From: an uncultured Lachnospiraceae bacterium | Lineage (GTDB): Bacteria > Bacillota_A > Clostridia > Lachnospirales > Lachnospiraceae | Assembly: GCA_910585355.1 (NCBI GenBank) | Contig: CAJUDN010000008.1 | Span: 1 to 5,657, forward strand | DNA: 5,657 bases | Reading direction: 5' to 3' | In this document: in pieces, positions 1-4,393 of the stretch | Layout of the letters: every line of letters begins with the position of its first letter | Position numbering within the stretch: position 1 is the first letter of the stretch | The notes under the pieces: generated by a model | Database searches by the model: none | The model's input: only the letters and a program-made list of their open reading frames with translations | What the model was told of the DNA's origin: nothing | Made by a program: the position numbers and the translations under genes

Positions 1-1066
1 TCACAAAGCTGTCCACCGGGGCAGCCGCCTGAATCCCTTCACAGAACTTAATAAAGCCCTCTGCTGTTCCAAAAGTAATGGCCTGAATAATATCATGACG
101 GCTTTCACTGCCATTGGGAACCACGGAAAATCCCAGCTTTTCATAGACATTGGCGGCAAAAACCGCCCCCTTCAGGGCGCCCGCCACCACCGTGGGCGCC
201 AGAAACAATCCCTGGTACAGAGACTGGCTGACACCTAAGCTTGCGCCCACTTCCTTTCCAAGTCCGGGAGCCGTCAGGCGGTAAGCCGCCCGCTCAATAC
301 AGTCCTTTCTTCCCACAATGTATCCGCCGATGGGGGCCAGTCCTCCGCCCGGATTTTTTATCAGAGAACCGACGATCATGTCCGCCCCCATATCGGTGGG
401 TTCCATGGTCTCCACAAATTCGCCGTAGCAGTTGTCCACCATGCAGATCACATCCGGCCTGATTCCCTTAATAAAGGAAATCAGCTCCCCAATGCGCTTC
501 ACGGACAGGGTGGGCCTTGTGGCATAGCCTTTGGAACGCTGGATTTCCACCAGCCTGGTTTTATCGTTTATGGCTTTTTTGATATTTTCATAGTCAAAAT
601 CTCCGTTTTCCAGCAAATCCACCTGGCGGTAAGTAATGCCATATTCCTTCAGGGAGCCAACAGAATCCCGAATGCCAATGACCTCCTCCAGGGTATCATA
701 AGGCTTTCCCACAGGAGAAAGGATTTCATCTCCCGGCCGCAGATTTCCCGAAAGCGCCACCGTTAAGGCATGAGTTCCGGAAATCAGCTGCGGACGCACA
801 AGGGCGTCCTCACCGTGAAAGGCTCTGGCATAAACCTCTTCCAAGGTATCACGCCCCATATCATTATACCCATAGCCTGTGGTCCCTGCAAAGTGAATAT
901 CGCTGACCCTGGCCTCCTGCATGGCCTTTATTACCTTAAGCTGGTTGTATTCAGCCGTCTGGTCTATGGCCTGGAACCGTTCCTTCAGAGAGCGCTCCAC
1001 TTCCTCTGTAAATTGAAGTACCCGCCCGGAAATTCCGAGCTGTCTGTACATTTCTGTCACTTCCAT
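1..1066 (-). CDS. Methionine gamma-lyase family PLP-dependent protein (YnbB-like, 'aluminium resistance protein'), 3' end outside window
   Basis: A cytosolic fold-type I PLP enzyme related to the cystathionine/methionine gamma-lyase group; the family is annotated as a carbon-sulfur lyase or historically as aluminium resistance protein (YnbB in Bacillus subtilis). The true substrate is not firmly known. The 355 visible residues start MEVTEMYRQLGIS. Seen: GTTGYGYND at 61-69, SGTHA at 96-100 (cofactor phosphate-binding region), MVDNCYGEF at 209-217 with Asp211 placed to contact the PLP ring nitrogen, and GSLIKNPGGG from 233 with Lys237 as the expected Schiff-base lysine. These roles are inferred by analogy with fold-type I enzymes. 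Family members are somewhat over 400 residues, so roughly 60-70 C-terminal residues lie outside the window. The start at 1066 is chosen for its AAAGGAG site 7 nt upstream; Met6 is a less likely alternative. It follows miaA by 93 nt on the same strand and is probably cotranscribed. The frame is intact throughout. Confidence 0.93.
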   Translation of the reverse strand, partial: MEVTEMYRQLGISGRVLQFTEEVERSLKERFQAIDQTAEYNQLKVIKAMQEARVSDIHFAGTTGYGYNDMGRDTLEEVYARAFHGEDALVRPQLISGTHALTVALSGNLRPGDEILSPVGKPYDTLEEVIGIRDSVGSLKEYGITYRQVDLLENGDFDYENIKKAINDKTRLVEIQRSKGYATRPTLSVKRIGELISFIKGIRPDVICMVDNCYGEFVETMEPTDMGADMIVGSLIKNPGGGLAPIGGYIVGRKDCIERAAYRLTAPGLGKEVGASLGVSQSLYQGLFLAPTVVAGALKGAVFAANVYEKLGFSVVPNGSESRHDIIQAITFGTAEGFIKFCEGIQAAAPVDSFV

Positions 1067-1073
1067 ACTTTTG

Positions 1074-1080
1074 CTCCTTT
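1074..1080 (-). promoter_or_regulatory. Ribosome binding site of the lyase gene
   Basis: AAAGGAG with 7 nt to the ATG at 1066; this fixes the start. It is the gene-proximal copy of a tandem array of near-identical motifs, and its first two A residues are also part of the TAA stop codon of the short upstream reading frame. Confidence 0.8.
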
Positions 1081-1132
1081 ATAATTGTTCCTTTAATAAT
1101 TGCTCCTTTAATAATTGCTCCTTTTTTATCAT
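1079..1132 (-). CDS. Possible 17-residue leader peptide encoded by the tandem repeat
   Basis: An ATG-to-TAA frame encodes MIKKEQLLKEQLLKEQL, where the 15-nt repeat reads as the five-residue unit KEQLL. The stop codon overlaps the AAAGGAG of the lyase gene, an arrangement that could couple the two by termination-reinitiation. Against it: the initiation region is weak (AAGG only 4 nt before the ATG, with a better GGGAG 16 nt away), the peptide is tiny, and any repeat of 15 nt without stops gives such a frame. There is no run of Met, Cys or other regulatory codons, so amino acid attenuation is not indicated. Most likely incidental. Confidence 0.2.
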   Translation of the reverse strand: MIKKEQLLKEQLLKEQL

Positions 1133-1159
1133 TGTACCTTAATATTTACTCCCTTAACT

Positions 1160-2113
1160 TCATTCCCTTATCATTCCCCGATTTTTCAAATCCGCAAGTA
1201 TCCATTCAAGGATCCGTTCCCGGTCACAGGAAAACTCCTCCTGGTCAATCCAGGTCACATCCCGTTCTCTCTTAAACCAGGTAAGCTGCCGCTTGGCAAA
1301 ATGCCTGGTATCGCGCTTTAAAATATAAACGGCCTCTTCCAGACTTATGTTTCCGTTTAAGCAGTCCAGCATCTCCTTATAGCCCAGGCCCTGCATGGAT
1401 ACCATATCCCTTGTGCAGCCCATGGCCTTTAGCTTTTTCACTTCCTCCTCCAATCCGTCGGAAAGCATCTTATCCACCCGTGCATCAATACGCTCATATA
1501 AACGCGCCCGGTCCATGGTGAGCACATAATAAACGAAGGCATAAGGGGACTCTTTTTTCCTCTCCGCCTCATTGTGATCGGAAATCCGTTTTCCTGTCTT
1601 CTCATGAAATTCCAGGGCGCGGATTACCCGCTTCATATTGTTTTCATGGATAGCCTCGGCCGAAGGCGGATCCACTTTTTTTAGCATATCATGGAGAACG
1701 CCGGGCCCCTGTTCCCTTGCCAGCGCTTCCAGACTGCGGCGGTAATGCATGTCCCCGTCATTTTCCGTAAAATCCACGTTGTAAAGCAGCGCCTGGATAT
1801 AAAAGCCCGTGCCTCCGGCCACAATGGGAATATGACCATTCTGGTATATCTGTTTCATGGCGTTTTCGGCCATCTCCTTAAAAGTCACCACGTTAAAGGC
1901 ATCCTTCGGCTCCAGAACATCAATCAAATAATGGGGGATTCCGCCCATCTCCTCTTTTGTCACTTTTGCAGAACCCACATCCATGTGGCGGTACACCTGC
2001 ATGGAATCGGCGCTTATGATTTCACCGCCGATCTGTTTTGCTAACATCACAGAAAGAGCTGTCTTTCCCGATGCCGTGGGACCTGTCAGAATAATCAAAG
2101 GCTGTTTCATCAT
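1160..2113 (-). CDS. miaA: tRNA dimethylallyltransferase MiaA
   Basis: Transfers the dimethylallyl group of DMAPP to N6 of adenosine 37 in tRNAs reading codons that start with U, giving i6A, which MiaB may later methylthiolate. The 317 residues match the family's usual 300-320. Seen: P-loop GPTASGKT at 11-18; SADSMQVYRHMD at 34-45, including the Asp36 and Gln39 positions conserved for tRNA adenosine recognition and catalysis; GGTGFYIQAL at 100-109, the prenyl-donor channel region; NNMKRVIRALE at 158-168; GLGYKE at 242-247; and the basic KRDTRHFAKRQLTWFKR at 266-282, the family's C-terminal tRNA-binding signature. The start at 2113 overlaps the mutL stop by 4 nt (ATGA); a second ATG directly follows, and the AGAGGA at 2118-2123 is 4 nt from the first ATG and 7 nt from the second, so either may be used. 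The overlap implies translational coupling to mutL. No anomaly in the frame. Confidence 0.98.
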   Translation of the reverse strand: MMKQPLIILTGPTASGKTALSVMLAKQIGGEIISADSMQVYRHMDVGSAKVTKEEMGGIPHYLIDVLEPKDAFNVVTFKEMAENAMKQIYQNGHIPIVAGGTGFYIQALLYNVDFTENDGDMHYRRSLEALAREQGPGVLHDMLKKVDPPSAEAIHENNMKRVIRALEFHEKTGKRISDHNEAERKKESPYAFVYYVLTMDRARLYERIDARVDKMLSDGLEEEVKKLKAMGCTRDMVSMQGLGYKEMLDCLNGNISLEEAVYILKRDTRHFAKRQLTWFKRERDVTWIDQEEFSCDRERILEWILADLKNRGMIRE

Positions 2114-4260
2114 ACAATCCTCTTAAATTTCTTTTCCATCTCATATTTGCTGACGGACACGATGGTGGGCCTTCCATGGGGACAGGTATATGGATTTTCA
2201 AGTCCCAGAAGCTGGTCAATAAGTTCGTTGGCCTCCCGGTCAGAGAGACGGTTATTGCCCTTGACGGCCGCTTTACATGACATTGCGGCAATTCTGTTGT
2301 ACACGGATTCCGAACCGGCCCCCGCTCCGTCCTCTGTAAGGCCATCTAACATTTCCAAAAGCAGCTCTTTTTTCGCCAGCGAAAATAAATTGTCCGGCAC
2401 CGCCCTCACGGCATACTCGTTTCCGCCGAAGTGTTCGATTTCAAAACCGGTCTCTGTAAATACATCCATATGACGTTTTAACAACTCTTCCTCCTGCATG
2501 GACAGCGTTAATATAATGGGAGGGCTGATGATCTGGGAAGTATACTCTCTGGATTTTAAAGAAGCAAAGGTACGCTCAAACAAGATCTTTTCATGGGCTG
2601 CGTGCTGATCAATGATATACAAGTTTTCCTTGTATTCCACCAGCCAGTACGTATCGAATACCTGTCCGATGAGGCGGTGGCGGTATCTGGCTTTTTCTGA
2701 TAGAAGACGCCCGTCAAACATTTCTAACTGCTTCGGCGCTTCCTGTCCTGATACTTTTTCTTCTGATACTTTTTGTTTTGATACTTCCTGTTCTGATGTT
2801 TTCAGATTTAATACTTCCCGTTCGGACATTTCCTGCCTTAATAATCCATGTTTTACAATATTTGCATCCGATAATCCTTGTTCCAGAAACCTTTGTTTTA
2901 ATACCTCGGATTCCGGCGTTTTTTGCTCTGATTTTTCTGCACTTGATATTTCTGTTTTTAATACTTCTTGTCTTAATATTTTCTGATTTAATACTTTTTC
3001 TCTCGGTTTTTCCAGATTTAATACTTCTGATTTTGATATTTTCAGATTTGATATCGTTGAACTTACCGTCCCCAGATTTGATACTTCCAGGTCTGGGGCT
3101 TCCCTCTCCTCCCCATATGGCGCCCTCTCCTCCCGGATACCCATGGCGGCCAGCCGCTTTTTCTCAAAAGGTTCCGGCTTCCGTCCCGGCCTCTTCACAT
3201 CCGCAGCCGGCTTCTGTGTTTTCTTCTCCGTACTTTCTGCGTCTGCACCCGTAAAAGAAACCTCGGGGATCAGCTCCTTTCCGGAAAGGGCTCCAGAGAC
3301 CGCCTGACATACCATCCGATACATCATCTCCCCATCCTTGAAACGCAGCTCCATTTTGGAGGGATGCACATTCACATCTATGTACTCCGGTTCCACCGTA
3401 AAATGCAGCATCGTGAAGGGATATTTGTGCTGCATCATATAGCTTTTATATCCATCCTCGATGGCCTTTGAAATCAGTCCGCTCTTAATATATCTTCCAT
3501 TGATGAAATAATTTTCAAAGTTTCTGTTTCCTCTGGCAATCACAGGCTTTCCGAGAAAGCCCTCCACCCGCGCCATCTCATTTTCTCCATGGACGGGAAT
3601 CAGATTGGCCGCAATTTCCCTGCCATATATGGTATAAATAATATCTTTCAGGTTGTGGTTTCCCGATGTGTGCAGCTTATTCTGGTTGTTCACAATGAGC
3701 CGGATGGAAATTTCCGGATGAGAAAGAGCAATCTTTTCCACAAGGTCCGCCACATGGGCCCCTTCCGTGGCCGCGGTCTTTAAAAATTTCCGTCTGGCAG
3801 GAGTGTTAAAAAAAAGATTTCTGGAAATGAAAGTGGTGCCGTCGGGGGCTCCCACCTCCTCAAACCCCTTCTCCGTTCCTCCTTCCATCTGATACCGGGA
3901 GCCGGTAAGGCTGAAAGCCGTTTTCGTAATCAGCTCTACCTGGGATACGGCCGCAATACTGGATAACGCTTCCCCGCGAAAGCCCAGAGAGGACACTGTA
4001 ATTAAATCCTCTGCGGAACGGATTTTGCTGGTGGAATGTCTCAAAAAGGCAAGAGGAATCTCTTCCCTCGGAATCCCGCAGCCATTGTCCGTGATCCGAA
4101 TAAACCCGATCCCGCCTTCCTTAATCTCCACGGTAACTGCCGTTGCTCCTGCATCAATGGCATTCTCCATTAACTCCTTCACCACAGAAGCAGGACGCTC
4201 CACCACCTCGCCCGCGGCAATCTGATTGATCGTATTCTGATCCAGTACCTGTATGGCCAT
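2110..4260 (-). CDS. mutL: DNA mismatch repair protein MutL (endonuclease type) with a repeat-expanded linker
   Basis: Links mismatch recognition by MutS to strand incision. Numbered from the ATG at 4260 (716 residues): the GHKL ATPase domain, residues 1 to about 330, shows KELMENAIDAGA with Glu29 (general base) and Asn33 (Mg), DNGCGI at 58-63, GFRGEALSS at 93-101, FFNTPARRKF at 150-159 and DVNVHP at 295-300. A charged linker of about 340-515 contains 24 five-residue repeats (390-509) and ends with QLEMF at 511-515. The C-terminal domain has the metal-dependent nuclease motif DQHAAHE at 551-557 with Glu562 (DQHAxxExxxxE), SCKAAVK at 661-667 and CPHGRP at 693-698, as expected where MutH is absent. 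It is about 90 residues longer than B. subtilis MutL (627), which the repeat accounts for. An in-frame ATG at 4290 would add 10 residues but has no ribosome binding site and gives an atypical N-terminus; MAIQVLDQNTINQIAAGEV is the family-like start. Confidence 0.98.
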   Translation of the reverse strand: MAIQVLDQNTINQIAAGEVVERPASVVKELMENAIDAGATAVTVEIKEGGIGFIRITDNGCGIPREEIPLAFLRHSTSKIRSAEDLITVSSLGFRGEALSSIAAVSQVELITKTAFSLTGSRYQMEGGTEKGFEEVGAPDGTTFISRNLFFNTPARRKFLKTAATEGAHVADLVEKIALSHPEISIRLIVNNQNKLHTSGNHNLKDIIYTIYGREIAANLIPVHGENEMARVEGFLGKPVIARGNRNFENYFINGRYIKSGLISKAIEDGYKSYMMQHKYPFTMLHFTVEPEYIDVNVHPSKMELRFKDGEMMYRMVCQAVSGALSGKELIPEVSFTGADAESTEKKTQKPAADVKRPGRKPEPFEKKRLAAMGIREERAPYGEEREAPDLEVSNLGTVSSTISNLKISKSEVLNLEKPREKVLNQKILRQEVLKTEISSAEKSEQKTPESEVLKQRFLEQGLSDANIVKHGLLRQEMSEREVLNLKTSEQEVSKQKVSEEKVSGQEAPKQLEMFDGRLLSEKARYRHRLIGQVFDTYWLVEYKENLYIIDQHAAHEKILFERTFASLKSREYTSQIISPPIILTLSMQEEELLKRHMDVFTETGFEIEHFGGNEYAVRAVPDNLFSLAKKELLLEMLDGLTEDGAGAGSESVYNRIAAMSCKAAVKGNNRLSDREANELIDQLLGLENPYTCPHGRPTIVSVSKYEMEKKFKRIV
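2716..2730 (-). other. Candidate sliding-clamp-binding motif QLEMF in the MutL linker
   Basis: Residues 511-515 of MutL read QLEMF, close to the bacterial clamp-binding consensus QL(S/D)LF. It sits in a disordered-looking segment directly after the last five-residue repeat and before the C-terminal domain begins. A second, CTD-located candidate, QIISPP at residues 576-581, aligns by position with the B. subtilis MutL clamp motif QEMIVP. Function is inferred from motif match only. Confidence 0.45.
2734..3093 (-). repeat. 24-copy degenerate 15-nt / five-residue tandem repeat inside mutL
   Basis: The coding strand carries 24 consecutive 15-nt units with no break in register across 360 nt. On the plus strand the unit resembles TRATACTTCCTGTTC; the ATA or its variant recurs every 15 nt, for example at 2751, 2766, 2781, 2811, 2841, 2871, 2901, 2946, 2961, 2991, 3021, 3036, 3051 and 3081. 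In protein the units read like NLKIS, KSEVL, NQKIL, RQEVL, KTEIS, EREVL, EQEVS, KQKVS and EEKVS: polar or charged at positions 1-3, Val/Ile/Leu usually at 4, Leu or Ser at 5. GC is 29 of 120 bases (24%) over 2941-3060, against 37 of 60 (62%) at 3121-3180. Copies are diverged, so the array is not a fresh duplication. Confidence 0.9.
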
Positions 4261-4393
4261 AAACTCTCCTTTTTTATAAAAAGTGTGCATTCATGCACGA
4301 AGTGCCTTTTGTTTCATGAGAAAGATCTTCTCCCGCCTTACCTTTATGCGTGAATATAGCAAGGTTCTTCTTTTGAATGATAAATGGTAATAT
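4261..4393 (-). other. mutS-mutL spacer, 133 nt, with small overlapping inverted repeats
   Basis: The spacer has no supported gene. Two short inverted repeats share sequence and cannot form together: GCAC-TTC-GTGC (4305 to 4295) and GTGCA-TGAA-TGCAC (4298 to 4285, coding-strand reading), the latter followed two bases on by five T residues. An A/T-only arm, CTTTTT-ATA-AAAAAG, lies just before the ribosome binding site, and GAGAA-GATCT-TTCTC lies at 4332-4318. The stems are only 4-6 bp, so this is at best a weak attenuator. No convincing promoter was found: TATATT occurs near 4354-4359 but lacks a matching -35 element 17 nt upstream. Confidence 0.3.
4266..4273 (-). promoter_or_regulatory. Ribosome binding site of mutL
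   Basis: AAAAGGAG with 5 nt to the ATG at 4260. It decides the start in favour of MAIQVLDQN over the upstream in-frame ATG at 4290. Confidence 0.8.

Larger units (their letters stand above)
1071..1177 (-). repeat. Tandem Shine-Dalgarno-like repeat (unit about 15 nt) between miaA and the lyase gene
   Basis: Read on the coding strand, four clear copies of the unit AAAGGAGCAATTATT occur, with GGAG (or GGAA in one copy) at 1118-1121, 1103-1106, 1088-1091 and 1074-1077, spaced 15, 15 and 14 nt. Upstream, degraded copies with AAGG, AAGGGAG and AAGGGAA continue at spacings of 17, 14 and 14 nt (cores near 1135-1138, 1149-1152 and 1163-1166), the last overlapping the end of miaA, and a GGGGAA at 1174-1179 may be a further remnant. 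Only the copy nearest the lyase is at a normal distance from a start codon. The repeats are direct, with no strong inverted symmetry, so this is not a terminator. Whether the extra copies act as ribosome standby sites or are merely slippage products cannot be told from sequence. Confidence 0.8.

Noticed and set aside
1071..1130. Intrinsic terminator between miaA and the lyase gene
   Set aside because: The repeats are direct, not inverted, and there is no stem-loop followed by a T run on the coding strand.
1132..1165. Promoter for the lyase gene using TACAAT as the -10 element
   Set aside because: No recognisable -35 hexamer at 16-18 nt upstream; operon readthrough from miaA is the simpler explanation.
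2022..2345. 107-residue minus-strand frame across the mutL-miaA junction
   Set aside because: Out of frame with both mutL (CTD with CPHGRP) and miaA (P-loop), which cover the same bases with clear family motifs.
2734..3093. Pentapeptide-repeat (beta-helix) fold for the MutL array
   Set aside because: The A(D/N)Lxx pattern needs a Leu/Phe at the central inward position; here the central position in the best phase is mostly Gln, Glu, Ser or Lys, and only one position per unit is steadily hydrophobic.
2734..3093. CRISPR array
   Set aside because: The units are 15 nt, contiguous, diverged and translated in frame, with no spacers between conserved repeats.
2778..3254. Long plus-strand frame rich in Leu/Ile/Pro that looks like a membrane protein
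   Set aside because: It is the antisense shadow of the mutL repeat array: stop-free because of the 15-nt periodicity, with no ribosome binding site, and it lies wholly over strongly conserved coding sequence.
4261..4290. mutL start at the upstream ATG (4290)
   Set aside because: No Shine-Dalgarno sequence before it, the ATG lies in an inverted repeat, and the added MHTFYKKGEF is unlike MutL N-termini; AAAAGGAG fits the ATG at 4260.
4274..4317. Two tiny frames in the mutS-mutL spacer (MKQKALRA and MNAHFL) that abut by ATGA overlap
   Set aside because: Only 6-8 residues, no properly spaced ribosome binding site, and expected by chance in a 133-nt spacer.
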